A DNA stretch of 64,000 bases from Pseudomonadota bacterium (GCA_023417315.1 JAEZFW010000069.1:144410-208409); one strand, 5' to 3'. Shown: positions 34,817-43,926, counted from the stretch's first letter. Numbers and translations: made by a program. Notes: generated by a model from the sequence alone, not told the origin.

Positions 34817-37669
34817 ATGTCGTCCATCGTCATCCGTCGCGCGCGCACTCACAATCTCAAGAACGTCGATCTCGAGCTGCCTCGCGACAAGCTGATCGTC
34901 TTTACGGGCCTGTCAGGCTCGGGTAAATCCTCGCTCGCGTTTGACACCATCTACGCAGAGGGCCAGCGTCGTTACGTCGAGTCGCTATCGGCGTATGCGC
35001 GCCAATTTCTCTCCGTCATGGAGAAGCCCGACGTCGACTCGATCGAGGGCCTTTCGCCGGCGATCGCGATTGAACAGAAGTCGACATCGCACAACCCGCG
35101 CTCCACGGTCGGCACGGTCACCGAGATTTACGATCACCTGCGTCTGCTGTTCGCGCGCGTCGGCACCCCCCGGTGTCCCGATCACGGCGTCGACCTCGCT
35201 GCGCAAACGATCAGCCAGATGGTCGACCAGGTCCTTGGGCTGCCCGAAGGGACGCCTCTCGCGCTGATTGCACCGATGATCGACGCCCGCAAGGGCGAGC
35301 ATGCACACGTACTCGAACAGCTACGTGCGCAAGGATTCGTGCGCGCCCGCATCGACGGCAAGCTGGTCGAGCTCGATGATCCTCCGAAGCTAGATCCAAA
35401 GAAGAAGCACACGATTGAAGCGGTGGTGGATCGCTTCAAGGTACGGGCCGATGGCGCCCAGCGCATCGCTGAATCGTTCGAAACGGCATTACGATTGTCG
35501 GAGGGCATCGCTCGCATCGCATTCTTGGATGACTCGCAACGCGACGAGCTCGTGTTCTCCGACAAATTTGCCTGCACGCTATGCGGTTACAGCCTGCCGG
35601 AGCTCGAGCCGCGCTTGTTCTCGTTCAACAATCCGGCGGGCGCGTGCTCCACTTGCTCAGGTCTCGGCGTGCAGCAGTTCTTCGATCCGGCGCGAGTGGT
35701 TCATCATCCGCAGCTCTCGATCGCCGGCGGCGCTATTCGCGGATGGGATCGACGCACCGCGTACTACTTCGCGCTGATGACCTCGCTCGCGAAGCATTAC
35801 AAGTTCGACGTGGAAACGCCGTGGCAAGAGTTGAATGCGAAGCATCAGCGCGTCGTGCTCTATGGGAGCGGCGATGAAAAGATCGACTTCCGATATGTCG
35901 ATGCAAGGGGTGGCACGATCCGCCGCTCGCACAAATGGGAAGGTGTCATTCCGAACCTCGAAAGGCGCTATCGCGAAACGGAGTCGATCGCGGTTCGCGA
36001 GGAGCTCGCAAAGTATCTGAGCAATCAACCATGCCCTGAGTGCGGCGGCACTCGGCTGAACAGAGCTGCACGCCACGTCTACGTGGCAGAGCGAACGCTG
36101 CCGGACTTGGCGCGTCTCCCCGTCGGCGACGCATTGCAGTTCAGTCGCGGACTCACGCTCGATGGCTGGCGTGGCGAGATCGCCGCGAAGATCATCAAGG
36201 AGATCGCGGATCGCCTGCGCTTCTTGAGTGACGTCGGGCTCGACTATCTCACGCTGGATCGCAGCGCCGACACGCTCTCAGGCGGCGAAGCTCAACGGAT
36301 CCGACTCGCGAGCCAAATCGGCTCTGGACTCGTGGGCGTGATGTACATCCTGGACGAGCCTTCGATCGGCTTGCACCAGCGTGACAACGACCGTCTGCTG
36401 CACACGCTCACCCGCCTGCGGGACCTTGGCAACACAGTGATCGTCGTGGAGCACGACGAGGATGCGATCCGCCAGGCTGATTACGTCGTCGACCTCGGTC
36501 CCGGTGCTGGAGTGCACGGCGGCGAGGTGATCGCGAAGGGCTCGCCGGGTGAGATCGCCCATAGTGCAGCGTCGATCACAGGTCAGTATCTCTCGGGCGC
36601 GCGCGAGATCCCTGTCCCAACGATGCGAACGCCTCCGCAGAAGGATCGCGTGCTGCGCATCGTGAATGCGCGCGGCAATAATTTGCGCGGCATCAGTGTA
36701 GACATCCCACTCGGTGTAATGACCTGCGTCACGGGTGTTTCAGGCTCAGGGAAATCGACGCTCGTCAACGATACGCTCTATCGTCAAGTTGCGCGCACGC
36801 TGAACGATGCCTCGACTGACCCGGCGCCGTGCGACACCATCGAAGGATTGGAGCAGATCGATCGCGTGATCGACATCGATCAGACTCCGATCGGCAGAAC
36901 GCCGCGATCGAACCCTGCTACGTACACCGGGCTCTTTACGCCGATTCGCGAGATCTTCGCCGCGGTGCCGGAGGCTCGTGCGCGCGGTTATGAAGCCGGC
37001 CGCTTCAGCTTCAACGTCAAAGGCGGCCGCTGCGAGGCCTGTCAGGGCGACGGCGTCATCAAAGTAGAGATGCACTTCCTTCCGGATGTTTATGTCTCGT
37101 GCGACGTGTGCAAGGGCCGCCGCTACAACCGCGAGACGCTCGAGATCCGCTACAAGGGAAAGAACATCAACGAAGTGCTCGAGATGACGGTCGAGGACGC
37201 GCTGGAATTCTTTCGCCACGCGCCTGCCATCGCGCCGAAGCTGCAGACGCTCATGGACGTCGGCCTCTCGTACATTCGCCTGGGGCAGAACGCGACCACA
37301 CTCTCCGGCGGTGAGGCACAACGCGTCAAGCTCGCGAAAGAGCTCTCGAAGCGCTCGACCGGTCGCACGCTCTACATCCTCGATGAACCGACGACGGGCT
37401 TGCACTTCTACGACATCGAGCAGTTGCTTGGCGTACTGCATCGACTGCGCGACGAAGGCAACAGCATCGTCGTCATCGAGCACAATCTCGATGTCATCAA
37501 GACCGCCGATTGGATCATCGATCTCGGGCCCGAGGGCGGCAACGGCGGCGGAACGATCGTCGCGACCGGCACTCCAGAAGAGATCGCGGACAATGAGAGC
37601 TCATACACCGGACGCTACCTGAAGCTCGCACTCGAGCGAGCGCAGAAGCCTAGACGGAGAACAGCATGA
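34817..37669 (+). CDS. uvrA: UvrABC excinuclease subunit A
   Basis: Damage-recognition ATPase of nucleotide excision repair. The 950-aa product is full length with two ABC modules: Walker A GLSGSGKSSLAFDTIYAEG (residue 31) and GVSGSGKSTLVNDTLY (near 640), signature LSGGEAQRIRLASQIGSG (near 490) and LSGGEAQRVKLAKELSKR (near 830). Zinc modules are CTLCGY...CSTCSG and CEACQGDG...CDVCKG. ATG at 34817 gives the standard SSIVIRRARTHNLKNVDLEL N-terminus. The in-frame extension back to 34433 overlaps ssb and was rejected. The stop codon overlaps the next ATG (ATGA). Confidence 0.97.
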   Translation: MSSIVIRRARTHNLKNVDLELPRDKLIVFTGLSGSGKSSLAFDTIYAEGQRRYVESLSAYARQFLSVMEKPDVDSIEGLSPAIAIEQKSTSHNPRSTVGTVTEIYDHLRLLFARVGTPRCPDHGVDLAAQTISQMVDQVLGLPEGTPLALIAPMIDARKGEHAHVLEQLRAQGFVRARIDGKLVELDDPPKLDPKKKHTIEAVVDRFKVRADGAQRIAESFETALRLSEGIARIAFLDDSQRDELVFSDKFACTLCGYSLPELEPRLFSFNNPAGACSTCSGLGVQQFFDPARVVHHPQLSIAGGAIRGWDRRTAYYFALMTSLAKHYKFDVETPWQELNAKHQRVVLYGSGDEKIDFRYVDARGGTIRRSHKWEGVIPNLERRYRETESIAVREELAKYLSNQPCPECGGTRLNRAARHVYVAERTLPDLARLPVGDALQFSRGLTLDGWRGEIAAKIIKEIADRLRFLSDVGLDYLTLDRSADTLSGGEAQRIRLASQIGSGLVGVMYILDEPSIGLHQRDNDRLLHTLTRLRDLGNTVIVVEHDEDAIRQADYVVDLGPGAGVHGGEVIAKGSPGEIAHSAASITGQYLSGAREIPVPTMRTPPQKDRVLRIVNARGNNLRGISVDIPLGVMTCVTGVSGSGKSTLVNDTLYRQVARTLNDASTDPAPCDTIEGLEQIDRVIDIDQTPIGRTPRSNPATYTGLFTPIREIFAAVPEARARGYEAGRFSFNVKGGRCEACQGDGVIKVEMHFLPDVYVSCDVCKGRRYNRETLEIRYKGKNINEVLEMTVEDALEFFRHAPAIAPKLQTLMDVGLSYIRLGQNATTLSGGEAQRVKLAKELSKRSTGRTLYILDEPTTGLHFYDIEQLLGVLHRLRDEGNSIVVIEHNLDVIKTADWIIDLGPEGGNGGGTIVATGTPEEIADNESSYTGRYLKLALERAQKPRRRTA

Positions 37670-38472
37670 CAGCTGGCCTATCGGCAAACTGGCCACTAGC
37701 CACTGGCCAGAAGCAGATGCGAATCGCGTCCGACGGTGCCCGAGCAGGCAGCTGCGCTACTCCAACTCTGGCCAGTGTGCAGCGGCCAGTCAGCCAGCAG
37801 CCGCAGAGCGCTCTTGCGCTCTGCTCCTTCAGCGGCGGTAAAGATTCCTGCCTCGCGCTGTGGCGTGCCCAGCAGAGCGGCCTGGACGTGCGAGCGTTGC
37901 TCGTGATGTTCGAGGAGCGTGGCGAGCGGAGTCGCTCGCATGCCCTGCCCGCCGCGCTGCTCGAGAGGCAAGCAGATGCACTCGGCATGGAGCTGATCAT
38001 GCGTAGCGCGAGTTGGGCGACTTACGAAACTGTGTTCGTCGCGGCGCTCCGAGAGCTCAAGGCCCGCGGCTATGAACAGGCTGTGTTCGGCGATATCGAC
38101 CTGCAAGCGCATCGAGATTGGGAGGAGCGCGTGTGCGCGGCTGCAGGATTGCAAGCTCGCTTGCCACTTTGGCAGTGCGATCGCAACGAGCTCGCGCACG
38201 AGGTGATCGATTCGGGTTTCCGCGCCGTAGTCGTTTGCGTCGACTCGAAGTACCTGCCCGATGAATTCTGCGGCCGGGATTACGATGCATCTTTCATCGC
38301 TGACCTACCCGAAGGCGTGGATGCCTGCGGCGAAAACGGCGAGTTTCACACCTTCGTCTATGACGGACCCAATTTCGCGAACCCGGTCGAGTTTTCCGTC
38401 GACGGATTCGAACCGTATACCGCGCCGAAGGAGTATGGAGGGGGACGGTATTGCTTCGCGAAGCTCACGTGA
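37666..38472 (+). CDS. PP-loop ATPase, diphthine-ammonia-ligase/DUF71 family, with repeat-encoded N-terminus
   Basis: An adenine-nucleotide alpha-hydrolase-type enzyme: SFSGGKDSCLALWRAQQSG (residues 54-72) is the PP-loop, EGVDACGENGEFHTFVYDGP near 217 is the family's C-terminal signature, and KYLPDEFCGRDYD lies near 195. Bacterial members are mostly uncharacterised; the archaeal/eukaryotic relative amidates diphthine. The ATG overlaps the uvrA stop (ATGA), implying coupling. The first 45 or so residues are translated from a repeat element (37686-37802) and have no family counterpart; the conserved domain starts near SALALCSFSGG. A later start cannot be excluded, but no ATG/GTG with a good ribosome-binding site precedes the domain. 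Confidence 0.8.
   Translation: MTAGLSANWPLATGQKQMRIASDGARAGSCATPTLASVQRPVSQQPQSALALCSFSGGKDSCLALWRAQQSGLDVRALLVMFEERGERSRSHALPAALLERQADALGMELIMRSASWATYETVFVAALRELKARGYEQAVFGDIDLQAHRDWEERVCAAAGLQARLPLWQCDRNELAHEVIDSGFRAVVVCVDSKYLPDEFCGRDYDASFIADLPEGVDACGENGEFHTFVYDGPNFANPVEFSVDGFEPYTAPKEYGGGRYCFAKLT
37686..37802. repeat. Periodic-arm element, 7-nt class (copy 7), inside coding sequence
   Basis: Left arm AACTGGCC ACTAGCC (continuing ACTGGCC AGAAGC). Right arm CTGGCCAG TGTGCAG (continuing CGGCCAG TCAGCCAG). The core begins AGAAGCAGATGCG and ends CAACTCTGG. It starts 17 nt after the uvrA stop and stays in frame with the PP-loop ATPase. Confidence 0.8.
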
Positions 38473-38548
38473 TGTAGGTGATGAAAGTCACGAAGGCGAG
38501 AGGACTCCTCTGACCCACATCACTTGCACTTGCATCGCTTGCATCACG
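38471..38548. repeat. Periodic-arm element (copy 8) filling a convergent gap
   Basis: Left TGATGTAG GTGATGAA AGTCACG and right CATCACTTG CACTTG CATCGCTTG CATCACG, with core GCGAGAGGACTCCTCTG. It spans the whole space between the PP-loop ATPase stop and the GNAT stop; the GNAT stop codon lies within its right arm. Confidence 0.65.
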
Positions 38549-39050
38549 GTCGCGCTCCGCGCGACCTAAACACCTGCTTCACCTCGCCATGCGAGAGGGT
38601 TTCCCGGTACTTGCCTTCCGTGTAGTCGGCCACGATCGAGCGCCAAAACGCGACGGCTGTCTTGTTGTAGAGAAATTCGGTGATGACCCAAGTGCCGGCG
38701 AAGCGATTGAAGATGAGGTGAGCGGCATCGCGTCCGATACCGAGTCGCCGAGACTGCGGAACGATGAAGAACTCGGCCATACAGAAATCGATCTCATCGC
38801 GCTGATTACGCGGCGGGCGGCTGACGAGCGCAAAACCCGCAGGCCGCTCCTCTTTCAGGATGATCAAGGGATGCGAGCTGTCATCGGCGAACCATCGCGC
38901 CATCAGCTCGGGCTCACGTTCGCCATATGCGGGGAACATCCCCGTGTTCATGCTCGTGTTGGAAAGATCGTCAAGGTACTCGGGATAGTGCCGCTGTATC
39001 CAGAGACGATCTTGAGGGGAATTGTTCGCGTCTCGAATTCGCACTGGCAC
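38544..39050 (-). CDS. GNAT-family N-acetyltransferase
   Basis: A 168-aa cytoplasmic acetyltransferase-like protein. RPAGFALVSRPPRN near residue 69, the beta-4 segment FCMAEFFIVPQSRRLGIGRD (88-107, containing the acetyl-CoA-binding RRLGIG) and VAFWRSIVADYTEGKYRE near 133 give the GNAT core. The N-terminus (LDDLSNTSMNTGMFPAYGE) resembles predicted acetyltransferases of proteobacteria. The substrate is unknown. It is convergent with the PP-loop ATPase and stands alone. Confidence 0.8.
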   Translation of the reverse strand: MPVRIRDANNSPQDRLWIQRHYPEYLDDLSNTSMNTGMFPAYGEREPELMARWFADDSSHPLIILKEERPAGFALVSRPPRNQRDEIDFCMAEFFIVPQSRRLGIGRDAAHLIFNRFAGTWVITEFLYNKTAVAFWRSIVADYTEGKYRETLSHGEVKQVFRSRGARP

Positions 39051-39210
39051 GAGAACGATCGGCTTCGCTAAGCCGCCTCCATCGAAAGGCTGTCGAGATG
39101 GTCTACCTCCGTGCGACGGCGGTCAACGAGCAATGCTCGCGGATGCGTAAGACCGAGAAAGGAGTAAGCAAAATCGAAATGGAGTCCTGAGATGCCAGGT
39201 GGCTCACAGA

Positions 39211-39240
39211 GAATCAGGCGGGCTCGCGCCCGCCTGATTC
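39211..39240 (-). terminator. Hairpin terminator of the small lipoprotein gene
   Basis: Perfect 13-bp stem GAATCAGGCGGGC / GCCCGCCTGATTC with a TCGC loop, 12 nt beyond the lipoprotein stop codon. The 39051-39210 stretch beyond it shows nothing recognisable. Confidence 0.75.
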
Positions 39241-39252
39241 AGGCACGCATGA

Positions 39253-39492
39253 TTACTGCGCGGGTGCCGGCTCAGTCGTGTCGCCTTCAGCAGCGGTGTC
39301 CGCCGGAGGCGTCGTGCCGTCAGCAGGAGCCGTGCTGTCCATCGTCGTGTCTTCGGCAGGCGGCATGGCTTCGGCAGGTGCCGTGTCAGCAGGAGGAGCC
39401 GTGGTCGCTTCAGCAGGAGCTTCCTCTCTCTGTCCGCAAGCAGCCATCGACAGTGACATCATCAGTGCAGCAAGAATCAGCTTCGTGTTCAT
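39253..39492 (-). CDS. Small Ala/Pro/Thr-rich lipoprotein
   Basis: A 79-aa predicted lipoprotein: MNTKLILAALMMSLSMAACG has a lipobox ending AAC. The mature part is a low-complexity run of A, P, T, E and D with repeating PADTA/PAEAM/PADGT units, so it is acidic and probably disordered. The start at 39492 gives a proper signal peptide; four upstream codons are possible. No family is recognised. It is divergent from the lipoprotein-like hydratase gene and has its own terminator. Confidence 0.7.
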   Translation of the reverse strand: MNTKLILAALMMSLSMAACGQREEAPAEATTAPPADTAPAEAMPPAEDTTMDSTAPADGTTPPADTAAEGDTTEPAPAQ

Positions 39493-39638
39493 GTGATCAT
39501 CCACCCCGTGGCGAGTTAATAACGATGTATATAACTACTAAGCGAGAGGACAGTTCCTCCGTTAACAGCGCGGCAAATTCTAGAGCGTTTCAGTTTCGTT
39601 TGAAACCACTTTACACAGGCGTGCTTACTAACAAAACG

Positions 39639-40475
39639 TTGACATCACGTTGTAAGCGATACGCGAGAAACACTTGTTTTCTAGCGTTTCTCGCACTTTC
39701 GGCGTGCTTGACTCGACAACACATCGACGCTGCGATCGTGACGGCGATGGAGCGCGACGAGCCGCTTCCTCTCGCTCATCGCATTGACGAAACGTTGACA
39801 ATTGAGCGTGCGTACGACGTGCAGAAGAGAATCGTGCGCCACACATTGCGAGAACGAGCTCCGATCGGCTTCAAGGCAGGGCTCACTTCCGAACCGGCGC
39901 GCAAGCGATTCAATGCAGACGCTCCGATCGCCGGCGTTCTGCTGATGCCTGCGGAGCAAACACCGCGCACGATAAACCTGAGTGACGCGCGCGGACTTCA
40001 TCTCGAAACGGAAGTCGCGATGCGTATCGGCCGTCCGATTCGGACGCGAATCGCAAGCACCGAAGCGCTGCGGACCCACATCGACGGAGTTGCACCGGCG
40101 ATCGAGCTGCCAAATCTCGATTACGAAATGCCCGAGCGCCTCACTGCCGCCGACATCGTGGCAACCAACGTCGCCGCCGCGTACTTCGTCGTGGGAGACT
40201 TCGTCGCGCCGACCAGTCGCGATCCCAACGAAGCGCTGGCGCGGCTCGCGTGCGATGAGAAGGAGCTCAACGTGGGGCGGGCGCGCGATGCGATGGGCGA
40301 TCAGTGGACGGCCGCACTCTGGCTGGTGAACACGATGATCGAGCAAGGATGGACGCTGGAGCGTGGCCAGGTTCTTCTCACGGGCGCGCTCGGGAAAATG
40401 CTTCCAGCACAACCCGGCGACTGCGTCGCGGATTTCGGCACATGGGGTCAACTCGCGATTCGTATCGCGCCTTGA
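39639..40475 (+). CDS. Fumarylacetoacetate-hydrolase/2-oxopent-4-enoate-hydratase-family protein with lipoprotein-like N-terminus
   Basis: The conserved domain (residues about 30-278) belongs to the FAH superfamily: GFKAGLTSEPARKRF, a metal site of LHLETEVAMRIG (two Glu) and VAPAIELPNL (third Glu), and ATNVAAAYFVVGDFV. Relatives hydrate 2-hydroxypenta-2,4-dienoate in aromatic meta-cleavage, or decarboxylate related keto acids. Read from the TTG at 39639, the start gives a hydrophobic FLAFLALSAC, a lipobox-like signal. An exported member would be unusual. The start is uncertain: no clear ribosome-binding site, and an ATG exists far upstream (about 39525). No aromatic-degradation genes are adjacent. 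Confidence 0.7.
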   Translation: MTSRCKRYARNTCFLAFLALSACLTRQHIDAAIVTAMERDEPLPLAHRIDETLTIERAYDVQKRIVRHTLRERAPIGFKAGLTSEPARKRFNADAPIAGVLLMPAEQTPRTINLSDARGLHLETEVAMRIGRPIRTRIASTEALRTHIDGVAPAIELPNLDYEMPERLTAADIVATNVAAAYFVVGDFVAPTSRDPNEALARLACDEKELNVGRARDAMGDQWTAALWLVNTMIEQGWTLERGQVLLTGALGKMLPAQPGDCVADFGTWGQLAIRIAP

Positions 40476-40566
40476 GAATCCGAGAATTCACCACGCGTTC
40501 GCCACTCTCGCGTACGGCAGCAAACACGTTTTACACTGCCCTCCCCTGTCGCACGAGCTAGCAGCC

Positions 40567-41910
40567 ATGCTCGACTCGCTCTACTCGGATCATCTGCAGA
40601 TCCAGCGTCAACGTCTCGATGCTGCGCTTGCGGCGAGCGGCTACGAGAGTCTCGCGATTTTCGCCGGCACGCCGCACGTGCAGTTCCTGGACGACCAGGC
40701 GTATCCGTTCAAGGCGAACCCGCACTTCAAGTTGTGGATCCCTGCTGCGAACATGGCCGGCAGCTGGTTACTTTACCGATCGAGCGGCAAGCCCACACTC
40801 ATCTTCTTGCAGCCCGCGGACTATTGGCACAGGCCACCCGCGGCCCCGAGCGGTGCTTGGACGACGCACTTCGATATCGAGATCGTGCGTGAGCCTGCGC
40901 AGGTGCGATCGCTGTTGGGCCAGCTACCTCGGTGTGCATTCATTGGCGAGTGGCACGAGGAGTTCGCAGCCCATCGCTTTGCCGAGTGCAATCCGATGCC
41001 GCTGCTCACATTGCTCCATTACACGCGCGCGCTCAAGACCGCATACGAGATCGAATGCATGCGACGCGCGAGCGTTCGCGCAGCGCGTGGGCATCGTGCG
41101 GCAGAGGCTGCCTTTCGCGCTGGCGCATCCGAATATCAGATCCATCTTGCTTACCTGCAAGCTTGTGAGCACACCGACGCTGAGCTGCCGTATCAAAGCA
41201 TCGTGGCGTTGAATGAGAACGCCGCTGTACTGCATTACCAGCATTTGGAGCGCACATCGCCCGCCTCGCGCCACTCGTTCCTCATCGACGCCGGAGCAGA
41301 GTTCGCAGGATATGCGTGCGATATCACACGCACGTATTCATACGCTGATGACGAGTTCGCGGCGCTGATCGAGCAGATGCATAAGCTGCAGCTGCGGCTG
41401 TGTGCGCAAGTACACACAGCCGTCGATTACGCGGAGGTGCACCGCAATGCGCACATGATGATCGCCGAGCTCTTGCGCGAATCCGGATTCATCTCGCTCG
41501 CTGCGGCGGATGCCGTTGCGTCCGGCCTGTCGAGCGTGTTCTTTCCGCATGGAGTTGGGCATTTGTTGGGTCTACAGGTTCATGACGTCGCAGGTTTCAC
41601 GATCGATCAGCAAGGCACGCAGAAGCCCAGCCCTCGCGAATATCCCTACCTGCGGCTCACCCGTACTCTCGAACCAGGCTTCGTCGTCACGATCGAGCCC
41701 GGCATCTACTTCATCGACATGCTACTGGCACAGGCGCGCGAATCCGGCCACGCGCGCCATATCAATTGGAATCAGGTCGAGCGCTTCAAACGCTGCGGCG
41801 GCATCCGCATTGAGGACGATGTCGTATGCACGACCGGGGAGCCCGAGAACCTGACTCGAGATGCATTCGAAAGCACGGTCGCGGTGACCGGCGTCGCTGC
41901 CCTTGCGTAG
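40567..41910 (+). CDS. pepQ: Xaa-Pro dipeptidase
   Basis: Cytoplasmic Mn-dependent prolidase cleaving X-Pro dipeptides. At 447 aa it matches PepQ (443 in E. coli). The pita-bread fold carries the five metal ligands: FLIDAGAEFAGYACDITRTY (two Asp, near 237-252), HGVGHLLGLQVHD (His, near 330), VTIEPGIYFID (Glu, near 377) and GGIRIEDDVV (Glu, near 415). ATG at 40567 yields the usual DSLYSDHLQIQRQRLDAAL N-terminus; codons upstream back to 40363 overlap the hydratase and were excluded. Confidence 0.93.
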   Translation: MLDSLYSDHLQIQRQRLDAALAASGYESLAIFAGTPHVQFLDDQAYPFKANPHFKLWIPAANMAGSWLLYRSSGKPTLIFLQPADYWHRPPAAPSGAWTTHFDIEIVREPAQVRSLLGQLPRCAFIGEWHEEFAAHRFAECNPMPLLTLLHYTRALKTAYEIECMRRASVRAARGHRAAEAAFRAGASEYQIHLAYLQACEHTDAELPYQSIVALNENAAVLHYQHLERTSPASRHSFLIDAGAEFAGYACDITRTYSYADDEFAALIEQMHKLQLRLCAQVHTAVDYAEVHRNAHMMIAELLRESGFISLAAADAVASGLSSVFFPHGVGHLLGLQVHDVAGFTIDQQGTQKPSPREYPYLRLTRTLEPGFVVTIEPGIYFIDMLLAQARESGHARHINWNQVERFKRCGGIRIEDDVVCTTGEPENLTRDAFESTVAVTGVAALA

Positions 41911-41930
41911 CAACGCCGGCGAGCACTGCA

Positions 41931-42338
41931 CTACCTGCGATCCTTGAGCAGATCGCGAATCTCCTCGAGCAGCAATTCTTGCTTAGAGGGTGGCGGTGGC
42001 GGAGTCGATGGCGCGACTTCCTCTTTACGCCTCAGGCGATTGATCATCTTAATCACGAGGAAGATGGCAAACGCGACGATCGCAAAATCGAATACCGTTT
42101 GCAGGAACGCGCCATAGTTAATCGTGACCGGGTCGCGTCCGTCTTGAATCGCAGGCAGTGTTGCGGCCAGGTCCGTGAAATCCACTCCGCCGATGATATA
42201 GCCGAGCGGTGGCGTAATGACGTCGTTCACAAACGACGAAACGATCTTGCCGAAGGCTGCGCCGATGATGATACCGACCGCCATGTCGACGACGTTGCCT
42301 TTCACGGCGAATTCGCGGAATTCTTTTACGAAGCTCAT
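41931..42338 (-). CDS. mscL: Large-conductance mechanosensitive channel
   Basis: Osmotic safety valve in the inner membrane. The 135-aa protein starts MSFVKEFREFAVKGNVVDMA and continues VGIIIGAAFGKIVSSFVNDV (TM1 pore-lining helix), has TM2 near VFDFAIVAFAIFLVIKMINR, and ends in a helical bundle (KQELLLEEIRDLLKDR). AAGGAG precedes the ATG at 42338, which fixes the start; a longer reading to 42458 would enter a repeat element. Confidence 0.97.
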   Translation of the reverse strand: MSFVKEFREFAVKGNVVDMAVGIIIGAAFGKIVSSFVNDVITPPLGYIIGGVDFTDLAATLPAIQDGRDPVTINYGAFLQTVFDFAIVAFAIFLVIKMINRLRRKEEVAPSTPPPPPSKQELLLEEIRDLLKDRR

Positions 42339-42357
42339 GCGGATCTCCTTGAGATCA

Positions 42358-42534
42358 GGCTGTAGGCAGTGTGGCTGTAGGCTGTAGCTAGAGAAGTATG
42401 CATGAAACGCAGCTGCTGCAACCGCTCGGCCGACTAGCGCCGGCCGAGAATGTGACACCGGAAGAGTGCTCTTTGTTTTTCTGGCTACAGCCTACAGCCT
42501 AAAGCCTAAAGCCTAAAGCCTACAATCTACAGCC
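42358..42534. repeat. Periodic-arm element, 7-nt class (copy 9)
   Basis: Left arm GGCTGTA units with one variant, then GCTAGAGAAG (42358-42395). Right arm of seven units, GGCTACA GCCTACA then GCCTAAA three times and GCCTACA ATCTACA (42483-42534). The long core contains AAGAGTGCTCTTTG and a GGCCGA...CGGCC stem. It ends 3 nt from the sthA stop codon. Confidence 0.85.
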
Positions 42535-42537
42535 GTC

Positions 42538-43926
42538 TCAAGTCAGCCTGTTGATCCCGTTATACGCAGCCACGCGATAGGCCTCGGCCATCGTGGGATA
42601 GTTGAACGTCGTGCGCGTGAAGTATCTGACGTCATTCAAGTCATGGCTCGCCATCACGGTCTGGCCGATATGCACGATCTCCGAGGCCCCATCGCCGAAG
42701 CAGTGAACGCCCAAGACTGCCATGCTCTGGGCATGAAAGATGATCTTGAGCATCCCCACTTTCTCATCGGTCATCTGTGCTCGCGCGAGATTCTTGAACG
42801 CACAATGCCCGACCTCGTAAGGGACGCTGGCCTCCTGCAACTCGCGCTCCGTGCGCCCGATCGAGGAGATTTCCGGAATGGTGTAGATGCCGCTAGGAAT
42901 CATCTCCTGATGATGAGGCTCGATCGAAGGGTTCAAGATGTGCTGCACGGCGTATGAGCCTTGCACGTAGGCGGCGCTCGCGAGCGCCGGCGGTCCAACA
43001 ATGTCGCCGACGGCATAAACATGCGGGACAGCCGTCTGGTAATGACCGTTGACGGCGATCTGACCGCGAGAATTGCCGGTCAGCCCGAGAGCCTGCAAAT
43101 TGAGTCGATCGGAATTGCCCGTGCGACCATTCGCCCACAGCAACACATCCGATTTGATCTTGCGTCCGGATTCGAGATGCAGCACCACGTCGCGCTCTCG
43201 TGCTTCGAGGGCCTTGAACTGCTCGTTGTGGCGAATCACGCAGCCTTGCTCTCGCAGGTGATAGGAGAGCGCTTCCGTGATCTCATCGTCGAGAAAGGAC
43301 AGCAGGCGATCTTGCGTATTGACGAGCGTGACCTTCGCGCCCAGGTTGATGAATATCGATGCGTACTCGCAGCCGATCACGCCGGCTCCGTAGATCGTGA
43401 CCGCGAACGGGTGCTCGGGATAACGAAGGATAGAATCGCTGTCGCGAATGCGCGGATGAGCGAAATCCAACTCAGGCGGATGATACGGACGCGATCCTGC
43501 AGCGATTACGAAATGCTTACCTGAGAGCCGAAATGCGTTGCCAGTCGATGGCCGCACTTCCAATGTGTGAGCATCGAGGAAATGCGCGTCGCCGCCGAAG
43601 ATGGGGACGCGATTGCGCTCGTAGAATCGACGACGACTCGCGGTTTGGGTCTCGACGACTTTCGTGGCGGAAGCCAGCAGCTGGGGGTAGCTGAGCTTCG
43701 ATGCGTCGCGGAACTCACGCAACAAGGGATTGCGCCGCAGGTCATGGAGAATCTTCACCGCATGACGAAGCGCCTTGCTCGGGATCGTGCCCCAATGCGT
43801 GCACCCGCCCCCGACTTCGAAGTAGCGCTCTACGACCGCAACCGAGCGATGATTTTTGGCGGCCATCATGGCAGCGCCTTCGCCTGCAGGACCGCTGCCT
43901 ACGACGACAACGTCGAACTCATTCAT
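42538..43926 (-). CDS. sthA: Soluble pyridine nucleotide transhydrogenase
   Basis: FAD enzyme exchanging reducing equivalents between NADPH and NAD+. The 462-aa product has the FAD motif VVVVGSGPAGEGAAM (residues 5-19), GGGCTHWGTIPSKALRHAV (the SthA version of the disulfide-reductase motif, with only one of the two redox cysteines, near 40), the NAD-binding IYGAGVIGCEYASIF near 180 and HVYAVGDIVGPPALA near 298. ATG at 43926 begins MNEFDVVVVGSG; an upstream in-frame start adds seven residues. Confidence 0.96.
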   Translation of the reverse strand: MNEFDVVVVGSGPAGEGAAMMAAKNHRSVAVVERYFEVGGGCTHWGTIPSKALRHAVKILHDLRRNPLLREFRDASKLSYPQLLASATKVVETQTASRRRFYERNRVPIFGGDAHFLDAHTLEVRPSTGNAFRLSGKHFVIAAGSRPYHPPELDFAHPRIRDSDSILRYPEHPFAVTIYGAGVIGCEYASIFINLGAKVTLVNTQDRLLSFLDDEITEALSYHLREQGCVIRHNEQFKALEARERDVVLHLESGRKIKSDVLLWANGRTGNSDRLNLQALGLTGNSRGQIAVNGHYQTAVPHVYAVGDIVGPPALASAAYVQGSYAVQHILNPSIEPHHQEMIPSGIYTIPEISSIGRTERELQEASVPYEVGHCAFKNLARAQMTDEKVGMLKIIFHAQSMAVLGVHCFGDGASEIVHIGQTVMASHDLNDVRYFTRTTFNYPTMAEAYRVAAYNGINRLT

